Assembly: GCF_030295705.1 (NCBI RefSeq) | Contig: NZ_AP027274.1 | Location: 1,612,001 to 1,676,000 of the forward strand | Origin: Polynucleobacter sp. TUM22923 | GTDB lineage: Bacteria; Pseudomonadota; Gammaproteobacteria; Burkholderiales; Burkholderiaceae | Direction of reading: 5' to 3' | DNA length: 64,000 nucleotides | In this document: positions 47,383-57,776 of the stretch, in pieces | Position numbering within the stretch: the first letter of the stretch is position 1 | Layout: every line of letters begins with the position of its first letter | Notes under the pieces: generated by a model | What the model was told of the DNA's origin: nothing | Databases searched by the model: none | Seen by the model: the letters and a program-made list of their open reading frames with translations, nothing else | Program-made: the position numbers and the translations under genes

Positions 47383-47838
47383 TTAAAACGGAATATCGTC
47401 ATCCATTGCGCCCAGCGATGCGGCGTTAGAAGATGCCGGGGCAGAGTGCTCTACAGGCTTTGAGCGGGCATAACTTTCGCCGCCACCTTCACTACCACCC
47501 ACTGGCTTTCCACCGAGCATCTGCATAGAGTCTGCAACAATTTCAGTGGAGTATTTTTCTTGACCACTAGCATCAGTCCATTTACGTGTTCGTAAGCGTC
47601 CCTCTACGTAAACCTGTGAACCTTTTTTGAGATACTGACCAGCAATCTCAGCAAGCTTGCCAAAGAACGCAACGCGGTGCCATTCTGTGGTTTCTTTCAT
47701 CTCGCTAGTTTGCTTATCTTTGTAACGATCAGAGGTCGCCACTGAAATGTTGGTAACAGCGTCGCCACTTGGCATATAACGCGTTTCTGGATCACGTCCA
47801 ACGTTACCTACGATGATGACTTTATTTACCGAAGCCAT
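47383..47838 (-). CDS. ssb: Single-stranded DNA-binding protein
   Basis: SSB (151 aa) has an OB-fold ([20 protein letters not shown]) over residues 1-110, a Gly/Ser-rich linker and the acidic tail MDDDIPF that recruits repair proteins. The SD is GGGAGACA (47848 to 47841 on the minus strand). Seven of its bases pair with UGUCUCC in the candidate small RNA. No SOS-type box is visible in the 40-nt gap to the MFS gene. Confidence 0.97.
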   Translation of the reverse strand: MASVNKVIIVGNVGRDPETRYMPSGDAVTNISVATSDRYKDKQTSEMKETTEWHRVAFFGKLAEIAGQYLKKGSQVYVEGRLRTRKWTDASGQEKYSTEIVADSMQMLGGKPVGGSEGGGESYARSKPVEHSAPASSNAASLGAMDDDIPF

Positions 47839-47878
47839 GTTGTCTCCCGAAGAAAAATGATGCTATTAATGAATGAAG

Positions 47879-49057
47879 CTACGATGATGTCGTTGAAATA
47901 TCTACCGCCCTAGCAGGCAGTTCACGCATCGACCAAGCAATTATAAGCCAGCATAAAAGTAGTGCTGCGCCCATGGCAAAGACCGATAAATCTCCCTGGC
48001 TATCCATCAACCAACCCCCTGCTACAGCCCCTGTAAAGAGCCCAATCGATTGGGTAGTGTTGTAAACCCCTAGAGCAGTTCCTTTGGATTCTTTAGCAAA
48101 ACGTGAAACCAGGCTAGGCTGCAACGCCTCTAGTAGATTAAATCCGACAAAATAAATCAATAAAGCGGTGGCGATGGACATGACCGAATCAGCCCCAATA
48201 AAAGCGCACTCAGCAATAAACAGTAAAACAATTGCCAACAGCATTACTTTGCGTAATTGTTGCTTTTTCTCACCAAAAATGATGAATGGGGCCATTAAGA
48301 AAAAGGATAGTAAAACCACTGGAAGATACACCTGCCAATGCGATACCAGCGGAAGCCCTGCCTGAACTAACAAACGGGGTACTACCAGAAACATGGCTAC
48401 TTGAGTGGCATGCAAAACGAATACACCTGCATTGAGTCGCATCAGTTCAGGACGCAAAAATACCGTCCTTAGGCTTGCCTGCTCAATTTGAGCTGTAGGC
48501 TTAGAACTAGGTAAGACATAGTAGGTAACTAGCATTGCCCCAACACCTAACGATGCTAGTATGGCAAAAATACCACTCAAACCAATCACGCGGTAGATCG
48601 GCGCTGCGATCACCAGCGATAAAGCAAATGAGAGGGCAATGCTGCCACCAACCAGCGCCATAGCACGGGTGCGCACCTGCTCCCGCGTAAGGTCGGCCAC
48701 CCAAGCAGAAATAGCTGCAGAAACTGCCCCGGCACCCATGATTCCTCTGCCAATCGCAATCCAGAGTAAATCGTCCTTTGCGGCGCAAATAAGGGCACCA
48801 GCAACAAATAAAGATAAGCCCCACAGGACCACTGGCTTACGCCCAATGCGATCCGAAAGCCTGCCTAGGGGAATGTAAAAGCACGCTTGAACAATGTTAA
48901 AGATCCCCAGAGCCAGCCCTACCCAGAGCGCATGATCGCCCCCAGGCAAGCCGCGAGCATGAATGCTAAATACTGGTAACAGCAAAAATAAGCCCAACAT
49001 ACGCAGGCCGAAGATGCCCGCTAAGGCCAAAGTAGAGCGAAGTTCAGAAGGATTCAT
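47879..49057 (-). CDS. MFS transporter
   Basis: This 392-residue protein has about 12 hydrophobic helices. It carries the MFS loop motif GRLSDRIGRKPVVLWG between helices 2 and 3, typical of drug:H+ antiporters. The N-terminus (SELRSTLALAGIFGLRMLGLF, broken here) resembles a betaproteobacterial efflux subgroup. The substrate is not known. It is divergent from uvrA across 37 nt and has no clear SD. Confidence 0.88.
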   Translation of the reverse strand: MNPSELRSTLALAGIFGLRMLGLFLLLPVFSIHARGLPGGDHALWVGLALGIFNIVQACFYIPLGRLSDRIGRKPVVLWGLSLFVAGALICAAKDDLLWIAIGRGIMGAGAVSAAISAWVADLTREQVRTRAMALVGGSIALSFALSLVIAAPIYRVIGLSGIFAILASLGVGAMLVTYYVLPSSKPTAQIEQASLRTVFLRPELMRLNAGVFVLHATQVAMFLVVPRLLVQAGLPLVSHWQVYLPVVLLSFFLMAPFIIFGEKKQQLRKVMLLAIVLLFIAECAFIGADSVMSIATALLIYFVGFNLLEALQPSLVSRFAKESKGTALGVYNTTQSIGLFTGAVAGGWLMDSQGDLSVFAMGAALLLCWLIIAWSMRELPARAVDISTTSS

Positions 49058-49094
49058 AAGAAAGGACTATATTAGCAAGTTACGCTAAAAAATC

Positions 49095-51989
49095 ATGAAT
49101 AACGAAATTAAGATCCGCGGTGCACGCACGCACAACCTCAAAAATATCAACTTAGATATTCCTAGAGAAAAACTGGTTGTCCTCACTGGGCTCTCTGGTT
49201 CAGGTAAAAGCTCACTGGCTTTTGATACTCTTTATGCGGAGGGCCAGCGCCGCTATGTAGAGTCTTTGTCTGCTTATGCCCGCCAGTTCTTACAATTAAT
49301 GGAAAAGCCAGACGTTGATACGATTGAGGGCCTTTCTCCTGCGATCTCCATTGAGCAAAAAGCAACTAGTCATAATCCACGCTCCACCGTGGGCACCGTT
49401 ACCGAAATTCATGACTATTTACGGCTTCTGTTTGCCCGTGCCGGCACTCCACATTGCCCTGAACATGATCTCCCTTTAGAGGCGCAAAGCGTTTCTCAAA
49501 TGGTCGATACCGTACTATCGATGCCCGAAGATACCAAGCTGATGATTTTGGCTCCGGTAGTAGCGGAGCGTAAAGGGGAGTTTGTAGACCTATTTCAGGA
49601 CTTGCAAGCTCAAGGCTTTGTTCGCTTTCGGGTGCGCTCTGGCGGCGGCACAACGAATACCGCCAAAGCTGAAATCTTTGAAGTAGACCAACTTCCCGAA
49701 CTCAAAAAGAACGAGAAGCATTCTATTGAAGTAGTGGTTGATCGAATTAAAGTACGTCCCGATATTCAGCAACGCTTGGCCGAGTCTTTTGAAACAGCCC
49801 TTCGTCTGGCTGAGGGCAAGGCCATGATTGTTAATATGGATACTGGCAAAGAGATGATTTTCTCCAGCAAGTTTGCTTGCCCGGTCTGCTCTTACTCCTT
49901 GCAAGAGCTAGAGCCACGTCTCTTCTCATTTAATAATCCGATGGGGGCCTGCCCATCATGTGACGGCTTAGGTCACCAGTCTTTCTTTGATCCCAAACGA
50001 ATTGTTGCTCATCCTGACTTATCACTGGCATCGGGTGCCATTAAAGGTTGGGACCGCCGTAATCAGTTTTACTTCAAGCTTTTGCAGACGCTTGCCAAGC
50101 ATGGTGGCTTTGACGTTGAAAAACCATTCGAGACGCTTAATAAGAAACAACAAGATCTGATTTTGCTGGGCTCGGGTGACATCACTATTCCATTTGAGTA
50201 TATTAACGAGCGTGGTAAAAATAGCGTTCGTGAGCATGCGTTTGAAGGTATTGTTGCGAACTTTGAACGTCGCTATCGAGAGACTGACTCTGCCACCGTA
50301 CGCGAAGAATTAGCTCGCTACCAAAATGTACAAACCTGCCCGGCGTGCAACGGTAGTCGTTTGCGCAAAGAGGCGCGTTTTGTGAAGGTAGGCGAAGGTA
50401 AGCAGTCCCGCGCCATTTTTGAAATTAGCGCTCTACCTCTAAAAGAAGCAAAAGAATATTTTGAAGTGCTAGCCTTAAAAGGCGCTAAACGAGAAATCGC
50501 TGACAAGATCGTCATTGAGATTAGCTCACGCTTACGATTTTTAAATGATGTGGGTTTAGACTATCTCTCCTTAGAGCGAAGTGCCGACACCCTGTCAGGT
50601 GGAGAGGCGCAACGTATTCGTCTGGCATCCCAGATTGGCTCTGGCCTTACTGGAGTCATGTACGTATTAGATGAGCCATCCATTGGCTTACATCAACGTG
50701 ATAACGATCGTCTCATCGGCACACTAAAGCACCTGCGCGACTTAGGTAACAGCGTTCTGGTTGTCGAGCATGATGAAGATATGATTCGTGCATCAGACTA
50801 TGTGATTGACATTGGTCCTGGTGCCGGCGTCCATGGTGGCGAGGTAGTAGCCCAAGGTACGCCAGCCGAGGTAGAGGCAAATCCAAAATCATTAACAGGC
50901 GCCTACCTATCTGGACGTGAGTGGATTGCTGTTCCCGAAAAACGAATCCCTGTAAATGATCGCTTCTTAGAAATTATCGGGGCCCGCGGCAATAATTTGC
51001 AATCGGTCCACGCACAAATTCCAGTTGGTTTATTGACTTGCGTTACTGGTGTTTCAGGATCCGGTAAATCTACTCTCATTAATGACACCCTGCATCATGC
51101 AGTTGCACATCATATTTATGGCTCTAATGCAGAGCCTGCGGCACACGATGCTATCAAAGGCCTAGAGCATTTCGATAAAGTGATTAGCGTAGATCAATCG
51201 CCAATTGGTCGGACACCCCGCTCTAACCCAGCCACTTACACGGGTTTATTTACCCCCATTCGCGAACTCTTTTGCGGCGTACCCGCATCTCGTGAGCGCG
51301 GCTATGAAGCAGGACGCTTCTCCTTTAATGTCAAAGGGGGTCGTTGCGATGCCTGCGAAGGTGATGGCGTGATTAAGGTAGAGATGCACTTCTTGCCCGA
51401 CGTCTATGTACCTTGTGACGTCTGTCATGGAAAACGTTACAACCGAGAAACTTTGGATATTCGCTATAAAGGAAAGAATATTCATGAAGTGCTATCGATG
51501 ACTATCGAACAAGCCCATGATTTCTTTGAGGCAGTACCGATTGTTAAACGCAAACTCAAAACACTTTTGGATGTTGGTCTTGGCTATGTCAAATTAGGTC
51601 AAAGCGCCACTACCCTATCGGGCGGAGAGGCACAACGGGTCAAACTTTCGTTGGAACTTTCTAAGCGTGATACCGGCAGAACTTTGTACATTTTGGATGA
51701 ACCAACAACAGGTCTACATTTTCATGACATTCAGCTACTACTGACGGTTTTGCAAACACTGAAAAAGCAAGGTAATACGATTGTGATTATTGAGCACAAC
51801 CTAGATGTGATTAAGACTGCTGACTGGATTATTGACTTAGGCCCTAAAGGCGGTGCCGGTGGTGGACAAATTATTGCTACCGGAACACCCGAAGAAGTCG
51901 CTAAAAACAAGGCCAGCTTTACGGGTCATTATTTAGCGCCGCTACTCGTTCGAAAGACACCAGCAGTAGCCGTTAAAAAGAAAAAGTAA
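49095..51989 (+). CDS. uvrA: Excinuclease ABC subunit A
   Basis: UvrA (964 aa) detects DNA damage and loads UvrB in nucleotide excision repair. Two ABC ATPase modules are present, with Walker A at residues 32-40 (GLSGSGKSS) and again near residue 652 (GVSGSGKST). Two signature motifs LSGGEAQR follow. Zinc-binding CxxC pairs are visible ([30 protein letters not shown]). It is about 24 residues longer than E. coli UvrA. The 37-nt upstream gap shows no CTG-N10-CAG box, so SOS control is not apparent. Confidence 0.98.
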   Translation: MNNEIKIRGARTHNLKNINLDIPREKLVVLTGLSGSGKSSLAFDTLYAEGQRRYVESLSAYARQFLQLMEKPDVDTIEGLSPAISIEQKATSHNPRSTVGTVTEIHDYLRLLFARAGTPHCPEHDLPLEAQSVSQMVDTVLSMPEDTKLMILAPVVAERKGEFVDLFQDLQAQGFVRFRVRSGGGTTNTAKAEIFEVDQLPELKKNEKHSIEVVVDRIKVRPDIQQRLAESFETALRLAEGKAMIVNMDTGKEMIFSSKFACPVCSYSLQELEPRLFSFNNPMGACPSCDGLGHQSFFDPKRIVAHPDLSLASGAIKGWDRRNQFYFKLLQTLAKHGGFDVEKPFETLNKKQQDLILLGSGDITIPFEYINERGKNSVREHAFEGIVANFERRYRETDSATVREELARYQNVQTCPACNGSRLRKEARFVKVGEGKQSRAIFEISALPLKEAKEYFEVLALKGAKREIADKIVIEISSRLRFLNDVGLDYLSLERSADTLSGGEAQRIRLASQIGSGLTGVMYVLDEPSIGLHQRDNDRLIGTLKHLRDLGNSVLVVEHDEDMIRASDYVIDIGPGAGVHGGEVVAQGTPAEVEANPKSLTGAYLSGREWIAVPEKRIPVNDRFLEIIGARGNNLQSVHAQIPVGLLTCVTGVSGSGKSTLINDTLHHAVAHHIYGSNAEPAAHDAIKGLEHFDKVISVDQSPIGRTPRSNPATYTGLFTPIRELFCGVPASRERGYEAGRFSFNVKGGRCDACEGDGVIKVEMHFLPDVYVPCDVCHGKRYNRETLDIRYKGKNIHEVLSMTIEQAHDFFEAVPIVKRKLKTLLDVGLGYVKLGQSATTLSGGEAQRVKLSLELSKRDTGRTLYILDEPTTGLHFHDIQLLLTVLQTLKKQGNTIVIIEHNLDVIKTADWIIDLGPKGGAGGGQIIATGTPEEVAKNKASFTGHYLAPLLVRKTPAVAVKKKK

Positions 51990-52009
51990 CTACAGCAATT
52001 GCTGTAGTT
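51988..52009. terminator. Palindromic hairpin between uvrA and the antiporter gene
   Basis: AACTACAGC and GCTGTAGTT form a perfect 9-bp stem around AATT. The whole is a 22-bp palindrome that includes the last two bases of the uvrA stop. It sits between convergent genes and is followed by TTT on the plus strand and by ACTTTTT on the minus strand. It probably acts as a weak bidirectional terminator. Confidence 0.65.
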
Positions 52010-52015
52010 TGCTTA

Positions 52016-53998
52016 TCAGAGCAATTTAGATTCGGCTAAGTCAGTCGCTTCTGAATTGCCTGACAGCACCAAAATGTCATTAGCCTGCAAACGCAATTGG
52101 GGACTCAGTTCTAATTTGACATAATCAGAGCCGCCTAACTTTCTTCTAACGGCCTGCACGCTAACACCCTCATTTTCTAGATGTAATTCATCAAGGGTTT
52201 TACCAATACTGACAGATTCAGGTAATAAGGTAACGGAATGTAAGCGCCAAGATTCGTTAGACCCAAAATCATCATCAGCAGCACCCCGGAAATAACCTCG
52301 CAACAAACTATAGCGGGCCTCCCTGGCAGTAGTAATGCGCCGCACTACCTTTCGCATTGGCACGCCCATCATTAGCAGTACGTGAGAGGCCATCATTAGG
52401 CTACCCTCAATCAATTCAGGAACAACTTCAGTGGCACCCGCTGCCTGAAGCTTTGCTAAATCTGCGTCATCTTTAGTGCGCACTAAAATGGTCATACCCG
52501 GACGCAAACGCTCTACTTGATGCAACACTTTTAGTGTCGCTGGTGTATCAGCATAGGTGATCACAACAGCCTTTGCTCTTGAAAGCCCCGCCGCAACTAA
52601 ATAGTTTTCTCTGCTGGCATCGCCATAAACAACGTTATCGCCTGCGGCAGCAGCTTCTTTGACCCGCTCAGGATCCATATCTAAAGCAAGGTAAGGAATC
52701 TTTTCCTGATCAAGCATCCGTGCCAGACCTTGTCCCGAACGACCAAACCCACAAATCACGACATGATTTTCAGTTCGGACACTCTTAGCGGCAACGCGAG
52801 TTAATGCGAGTGATTGCAATAACCACTCGCTCGAAGAGAAGCGCATTGCAATGCGATCGCTGTATTGAATTAAGAAAGGAGCGCCAAACATTGAAAGCAG
52901 CATGGCAGCCAACACAGCCTGGCTTAACGCAGGATCAATTAAATCTAGACCATCTATTTGCGTTAACAATACAAAACCAAATTCACCTGCCTGCGCTAGA
53001 CATAAACCGGTTCGAATAGAAATACCTGGGCTTGCGCCAAAGGCACGTGCCAATAAAGCAATTAATCCAAACTTAAAGAATAGAGGGCCAATTAGCAGGA
53101 GCAAGACGAGAGGCCACTGCTGATGAATCACCCTAAAATCTAACAACATCCCCACCGTAATAAAGAAAAGACCCAAGAGAACATCTCTGAAGGGCTTGAC
53201 ATCCTCCTCAACCTGGTGACGGTAAGGTGTTTCCGAAATTAACATTCCGGCTAAAAAGGCGCCCAACGCTAAAGACAAACCAAAGTGCTCTGTTAGCGCA
53301 GCCATACCCAGCACGATCAGCAAGAGATTGAGCATAAATAGCTCTTGAGAGCGTAATTTGGTCACCAAACCAAACCAGCGACTCATCAGGCTTTGGCCAA
53401 TAACAAAAATGAGGGTAAGGGCAACGGTAATTTTGATAGATGCCGTAGTCAGAGCAATAACCAGATCCTCAGGATTCTTACCCAAGGAGGGTAGCAAAAT
53501 CAGCAGAAAAACAACCGCTAAATCCTGGAACAGCAAAATACCAATGATGTTGCGACCATGCTCTGTTTCTATTTCAGAGCGATCAGAAATCAACTTAGTC
53601 ACGATAGCTGTTGAGGACATTGCTAAAGCACCCCCAAGAGCAAGGGCTGCCTGCCAAGAGATGGGGTACGCCCAGTTCAGTAGCAGGCTAGCGGGAACCG
53701 CCAATAACATCGTCAAAATAACCTGGCTGCCCCCCAAACCGAATACGATTGAGCGCATAGCCCTTAATTTATGAAGATTAAATTCCAGGCCGATCGAAAA
53801 CATCAAAAAAACGACACCAAACTCCGCTAAATACTTCACAGTCGCCGAATCATTGGCTAAATTTAGGGTGTGAGGACCAATTAAGACGCCAATAGCTAAA
53901 TAGCCCAAAATAGGCGGAAGCCCAAAATAGCGGAAAATAACCACCCCAGCCACTGCGGAGGCTAATAAGATGAGCGTTAATTGAAGGACTGACGGCAT
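52016..53998 (-). CDS. Monovalent cation:proton antiporter-2 (KefB/YbaL-like)
   Basis: This 660-residue protein has a 12-13 helix Na+/H+-exchanger domain over residues 5-380. An RCK/TrkA-N nucleotide-binding domain follows (VVICGFGRSGQGLARML near residue 415), then a TrkA-C domain at the C-terminus. Such proteins exchange K+ for protons and protect against electrophiles or pH stress. The KefB/KefC glutathione-sensing residues cannot be assigned with confidence. The SD GGTGAG lies just upstream. Only 11 nt separate its ATG from that of the divergent kdsD. Confidence 0.88.
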   Translation of the reverse strand: MPSVLQLTLILLASAVAGVVIFRYFGLPPILGYLAIGVLIGPHTLNLANDSATVKYLAEFGVVFLMFSIGLEFNLHKLRAMRSIVFGLGGSQVILTMLLAVPASLLLNWAYPISWQAALALGGALAMSSTAIVTKLISDRSEIETEHGRNIIGILLFQDLAVVFLLILLPSLGKNPEDLVIALTTASIKITVALTLIFVIGQSLMSRWFGLVTKLRSQELFMLNLLLIVLGMAALTEHFGLSLALGAFLAGMLISETPYRHQVEEDVKPFRDVLLGLFFITVGMLLDFRVIHQQWPLVLLLLIGPLFFKFGLIALLARAFGASPGISIRTGLCLAQAGEFGFVLLTQIDGLDLIDPALSQAVLAAMLLSMFGAPFLIQYSDRIAMRFSSSEWLLQSLALTRVAAKSVRTENHVVICGFGRSGQGLARMLDQEKIPYLALDMDPERVKEAAAAGDNVVYGDASRENYLVAAGLSRAKAVVITYADTPATLKVLHQVERLRPGMTILVRTKDDADLAKLQAAGATEVVPELIEGSLMMASHVLLMMGVPMRKVVRRITTAREARYSLLRGYFRGAADDDFGSNESWRLHSVTLLPESVSIGKTLDELHLENEGVSVQAVRRKLGGSDYVKLELSPQLRLQANDILVLSGNSEATDLAESKLL

Positions 53999-54003
53999 AT
54001 ACT
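53998..54003 (+). promoter_or_regulatory. Possible -10 box giving a leaderless kdsD mRNA
   Basis: TATACT (5 of 6 to consensus) ends 6 nt before the kdsD ATG at 54010. A start 7 nt after the box falls exactly on the A of the ATG. No SD precedes kdsD, which fits a leaderless mRNA. No good -35 is visible, and any -35 would fall inside the antiporter gene. Confidence 0.4.
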
Positions 54004-54009
54004 CACCCC

Positions 54010-55002
54010 ATGATAGCTAAGACTCGTGACCAAACCCTAAAGCTCGCACGCGATACCCTCACTATTGAGGCTGCTGCACTAATAACAATGCGTGATCGCC
54101 TAGAAGGCGTTAATGCGGACGCCCTAGTGCTGGCCGTAGAACTTCTGCACGCTTGCAAAGGCCGGATCGTCGTTTCTGGGATTGGTAAATCTGGACATAT
54201 TGCTCGCAAAATTGCTGCCACGTTCGCCTCAACCGGCTCACCGGCTTTTTTTGTCCATCCCGCTGAAGCTAGTCATGGGGACTTAGGTATGGTCACTCGT
54301 GATGATGTATTTGTTGCGCTATCTAACTCTGGTGAAACAGATGAACTCCTCACAATCGTGCCGATTGTGAAGCGTACTGGTGCAAAGCTGATTGCACTTA
54401 CTGGGGCACCAAATTCTTCAATAGCCAAATTAGCAGATGCCCATCTCGACACGAGTGTTGAAAAAGAGGCTTGCCCTCTGAACTTAGCCCCTACCAGTAG
54501 CACTACTGCAGCACTCGCTATGGGAGATGCCCTAGCCGTTGCTCTACTTGATGCACGGGGTTTTTTGGCTGAAGACTTTCAACGCTCACATCCTGGTGGA
54601 CGCCTAGGGCGCAAGCAGTTAATGCATGTTAGCGAAGTCATGCGTACATTTGACGAAACCCCCAAGATTGCTATTACCGCCTCGCTACAAGCTGCCCTGC
54701 TAGAAATGACTGCAAAGCGTATGGGCATGGTGGTTACTTTAGATGACGACAATAAGGTAGCCGGAATCTTTACTGATGGTGACTTACGTCGATTACTTGA
54801 AAAAAGTACAAATCTCGATGGCCTCACACTAAAAAATGCAATCACCTCTCAGCCGCGAACCATTCCGCCCGAACTCTTGGCAGAAGAGGCAATTGAGATG
54901 ATGGAAAAACATCGGATCAATCATTTAGTGGTTACCAATCCGAATGGCACTTTACTGGGCGCCCTCAATTTGCACGACCTATTTGCAGCCAAAGTAATTT
55001 AA
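54010..55002 (+). CDS. kdsD: D-arabinose 5-phosphate isomerase
   Basis: KdsD (330 aa) converts ribulose 5-phosphate to arabinose 5-phosphate, the first step to KDO in LPS. A SIS domain spans residues 40-180 (GIGKSGHIARKIAATFASTG; SNSGETDELL; APTSSTTAALAMGDALAVAL). Two CBS domains follow in the C-terminal half. kdsC lies 12 nt downstream, and the lptCAB genes complete an LPS supply and transport cluster. Confidence 0.96.
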   Translation: MIAKTRDQTLKLARDTLTIEAAALITMRDRLEGVNADALVLAVELLHACKGRIVVSGIGKSGHIARKIAATFASTGSPAFFVHPAEASHGDLGMVTRDDVFVALSNSGETDELLTIVPIVKRTGAKLIALTGAPNSSIAKLADAHLDTSVEKEACPLNLAPTSSTTAALAMGDALAVALLDARGFLAEDFQRSHPGGRLGRKQLMHVSEVMRTFDETPKIAITASLQAALLEMTAKRMGMVVTLDDDNKVAGIFTDGDLRRLLEKSTNLDGLTLKNAITSQPRTIPPELLAEEAIEMMEKHRINHLVVTNPNGTLLGALNLHDLFAAKVI

Positions 55003-55014
55003 TCCACTTAATCT

Positions 55015-55587
55015 ATGCCAAGCGCCTTTACCCCCCATAAAACAAACCCTTCAACCCAATACCCACAAGCCTGGGAGAGAGCTGGTCAAGTTAAATTACT
55101 AGTGCTTGATGTGGATGGCGTCCTCACAAATGGCCAGGTATTTATCGGTGAAAACGGTAAAGAGCTCACTAAGGCTTTTGATATTCAAGATGGTTTGGGA
55201 ATCAAGCTACTGCAAAAGATCGGCATTACAACTGCCATCATTACTGGGCGAAGCTCAAAGATGGTTCTTGGACGTTGTGAAGAGCTGGGTATTGAACATG
55301 TCCTCATGGGTGTTGAGAATAAAGCTTTAGCCTTAGACAGTATTTTGCAATCACTTGGGCTCAAGCATGCTGATTGCGCAGTAATGGGTGATGATTGGCC
55401 CGACTTTCAAATGATGAAGTCCGCAGGGCTTAAGGTGTGTCCCGCTCAAGGTCATGATGCCGTCAAAGAGGTTGCGCATTATGTGACTACAAGATGTGGC
55501 GGTAGTGGTGCTGTTCGTGAAATATGCGACCTTATTCTGAAAGCGCAAAACCGCTACGAAGAATTACTTGATCAGGCTCGCGCTTAA
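55015..55587 (+). CDS. kdsC: 3-deoxy-D-manno-octulosonate 8-phosphate phosphatase
   Basis: This 190-residue HAD-type phosphatase releases KDO from KDO-8-phosphate. The nucleophile motif is LLVLDVDGVLTNG near residue 30. ITGRSS is motif 2, and GDDWPDFQMM supplies the metal ligands of motif 4. The tetrameric KdsC family lacks a cap domain, which fits its short length. The ATG has no SD and lies 12 nt after kdsD. Confidence 0.96.
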   Translation: MPSAFTPHKTNPSTQYPQAWERAGQVKLLVLDVDGVLTNGQVFIGENGKELTKAFDIQDGLGIKLLQKIGITTAIITGRSSKMVLGRCEELGIEHVLMGVENKALALDSILQSLGLKHADCAVMGDDWPDFQMMKSAGLKVCPAQGHDAVKEVAHYVTTRCGGSGAVREICDLILKAQNRYEELLDQARA

Positions 55588-55597
55588 GCTTTCTCTG

Positions 55598-56242
55598 ATG
55601 CTACTTCACCCTCATAAAATAAAACTGAATCTGTTTCGCAACTTGTTGCGGCTAATGCCATTAATATTGTTAGGCCTAATTACCTTGGTCACTTTTTGGC
55701 TGGTCAGGCAAAGTTCTGCCACAGATAAATCTGCAATAGAGCGTGTTCGTCTTCATGAGCCTGACTACATTATCAAAAATGGAACGCTCTCTGCCTTAGA
55801 CGAATTAGGAAATACCAAATATAGAATCCTGGGCAAAAAAGTAATCCACTACGATGATGATGCTTCTATTGACATTGAAGCTCCACGGATGCGCCTCTTC
55901 CCTCCTGAAAAGTCACCAGTAACTGTAAAGGCGGATCTCGGTCATCTAGATGGTGATCTGACTATTCTGGATCTACTCGATAATGCTGAAATTTTTCGCC
56001 CTGCTCAAACTGCATCGAGCTCTGAGCCGGCAAGACCTCGCATGCTAGCCCGCTCCGCTTCATTCAAGGTATTTATTAACGATGATGTGATTGAAACGGA
56101 CAAGCCAATTACTTTAGAACAAGGTGTATCCGTACTGCACTCGAATGATGGCGGTATTTTCAATAATATTGAGCAAAGTATGACGCTCTCTGGCAATGTG
56201 AAGGGGCGTATTGAGCGCATTCAATCAGGGGCACAACCATGA
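55598..56242 (+). CDS. lptC: LPS export system protein LptC
   Basis: LptC is a bitopic inner-membrane protein that passes LPS from LptFG to LptA. One membrane helix (LRLMPLILLGLITLVTFWL) lies near the N-terminus. A periplasmic beta-jellyroll follows, with YIIKNGTLSALDELGNTKY and LEQGVSVLHSNDG segments. ATG at 55598 (214 aa) is 10 nt past the kdsC stop. A TTG at 55568 is also in frame and would overlap kdsC by 20 nt. The 3' end overlaps lptA by 4 nt. Confidence 0.9.
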   Translation: MLLHPHKIKLNLFRNLLRLMPLILLGLITLVTFWLVRQSSATDKSAIERVRLHEPDYIIKNGTLSALDELGNTKYRILGKKVIHYDDDASIDIEAPRMRLFPPEKSPVTVKADLGHLDGDLTILDLLDNAEIFRPAQTASSSEPARPRMLARSASFKVFINDDVIETDKPITLEQGVSVLHSNDGGIFNNIEQSMTLSGNVKGRIERIQSGAQP

Positions 56243-56811
56243 ATCTCCTCAAGACTATGTCAGCACCCAAAACAATCGCCACCCTTTTGATCTTATTAAG
56301 CTTTTCTATCCCCAGCGCCTATGCTGAAAAAGCAGATCAAGATAAGCCAATTGTCTTAGAGGCTGAAAAAGTCTCCGTCAACGATGTACAGCAGATTTAT
56401 GACCTAGAGGGAGAGGTACTCCTCACTAAAGGTAGCATCCTCATTACGGGTGAAAAAGGAAATATCAAGGTAGACGCCCAAGGCTATGAGTATGTTGATG
56501 TACAAGCTAGTCCTAAAGCCACTGCCAGCTTCCGACAAAGGCGCGAAGGGCCTGTGGATGAGTTCACGCAAGGTAGCGGTCAAAGCGTTCTCTATAACGC
56601 AAAAACTGAAGTTCTGACGTTGACTGGTGATGCGAGTCTGAAGCGCCTACTGAATATGCAGATGCTTGATCAATTGCGCGGCTGGAAAATTGACTATGAT
56701 GATGTGAAGCAAGTTTATAAAGTCTACCCACCTCCCAATGCTAAAGCAGCGGATTTACCTCTTGCCAGAGCAATCCTTTCACCAAGAAGAAAAGCTACAC
56801 TAGAGAAATGA
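56239..56811 (+). CDS. lptA: LPS transport periplasmic protein LptA
   Basis: LptA (190 aa) polymerises as the periplasmic bridge between LptC and LptD. A signal peptide ends at AYA near residue 29. An OstA-type domain follows ([40 protein letters not shown]). An AGGGG-like SD precedes the ATG, which overlaps lptC. The stop overlaps the lptB start by 4 nt. Confidence 0.95.
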   Translation: MNLLKTMSAPKTIATLLILLSFSIPSAYAEKADQDKPIVLEAEKVSVNDVQQIYDLEGEVLLTKGSILITGEKGNIKVDAQGYEYVDVQASPKATASFRQRREGPVDEFTQGSGQSVLYNAKTEVLTLTGDASLKRLLNMQMLDQLRGWKIDYDDVKQVYKVYPPPNAKAADLPLARAILSPRRKATLEK

Positions 56812-57575
56812 CCACGGATTCCAGTAAACAGCAAAAGACCCCAACGCTAAGCGCTCAACACCTTCAAAAACGCTATGGCTCACGCACAGTAGTAAAAGAT
56901 GTGTCAATCGAGGTGAAGTGTGGTGAAGTCGTTGGATTACTCGGCCCTAATGGCGCCGGTAAAACCACTTCGTTTTACATGATTGTGGGATTGGTACCTC
57001 TGGATGGAGGAAGCATCATTCTGGATGGTACTGATATCACCCATCTACCCATTCATGAGCGAGCCCGCATGGGCCTGTCCTACCTTCCCCAAGAAGCCTC
57101 TGTTTTTAGAAAGCTCAATGTCGCTGAAAATATTCAGGCTGTACTGGAGTTACAAGTTCAGGCTGGCAAGCGTTTAAGTAAGGCTGAGATTGAACACCGC
57201 CTTGACGAGTTACTGGGTGAGCTACAAATTACCCATTTACGTAATAACCCTGCACTATCGTTATCCGGGGGAGAGCGTCGACGCGTAGAGATCGCCCGAG
57301 CACTTGCCTCACAACCGAAGTTCATCCTGCTAGATGAACCCTTTGCTGGTGTCGACCCTATTGCCGTCGGAGAAATTCAACGGATTGTGCGCTTTTTAAG
57401 AGATCGTCAGATTGGCGTCCTCATCACAGACCACAATGTTCGAGAGACTCTGGGTATTTGTGATCATGCTTACATCATTAGCGAAGGTAGCGTACTTGCC
57501 GCTGGAAAACCCGATGATATTATTGAAAATGATGCCGTCAGAAGAGTCTATCTAGGCGAAAACTTCCGCATGTAA
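56808..57575 (+). CDS. lptB: LPS export ABC transporter ATPase LptB
   Basis: LptB (255 aa) powers LPS extraction with LptFG. Walker A is GPNGAGKTT near residue 48. The signature is [17 protein letters not shown], Walker B is [13 protein letters not shown], and the switch histidine is in LITDHNV. It overlaps lptA by 4 nt. In many proteobacteria rpoN follows directly. Here the next 200 nt hold no gene. Confidence 0.98.
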   Translation: MTTDSSKQQKTPTLSAQHLQKRYGSRTVVKDVSIEVKCGEVVGLLGPNGAGKTTSFYMIVGLVPLDGGSIILDGTDITHLPIHERARMGLSYLPQEASVFRKLNVAENIQAVLELQVQAGKRLSKAEIEHRLDELLGELQITHLRNNPALSLSGGERRRVEIARALASQPKFILLDEPFAGVDPIAVGEIQRIVRFLRDRQIGVLITDHNVRETLGICDHAYIISEGSVLAAGKPDDIIENDAVRRVYLGENFRM

Positions 57576-57582
57576 GGCAGTC

Positions 57583-57630
57583 TCGATGTATTTCAGTCAT
57601 TAAAAATATTTATTTAATAGAAATACTCGA
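57583..57630. repeat. Long AT-rich stem-loop between lptB and hpf
   Basis: Eight bases after the lptB stop, TCGA and GTATTTC (with one bulged T) pair with GAAATAC and TCGA. An inner ATTAAA/TTTAAT helix has an 8-nt loop. No T-run follows, so it is not a standard terminator. The rest of the 200-nt gap (57631-57776) shows no ORF or recognisable remnant, only the hpf ribosome-binding site AGGAG at its end. Confidence 0.6.
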
Positions 57631-57776
57631 TACCCCCTTGGTTTTCAGCAAAATCGCTGATACGCTGGAGGTTCATGAGATTCACTTCCCAATAAATCAA
57701 TACCACTTTACAGGGGCTCGCTGCGCACCCCGGCTAATGCTTTGCGCATGCATTTTGATTTGAACAGGAGCTGCTG

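Noticed and set aside
49058..49094. SOS (LexA) box upstream of uvrA
   Set aside because: The 37-nt gap has no CTG-N10-CAG pattern. A site inside the divergent gene cannot be excluded, but I do not see one.
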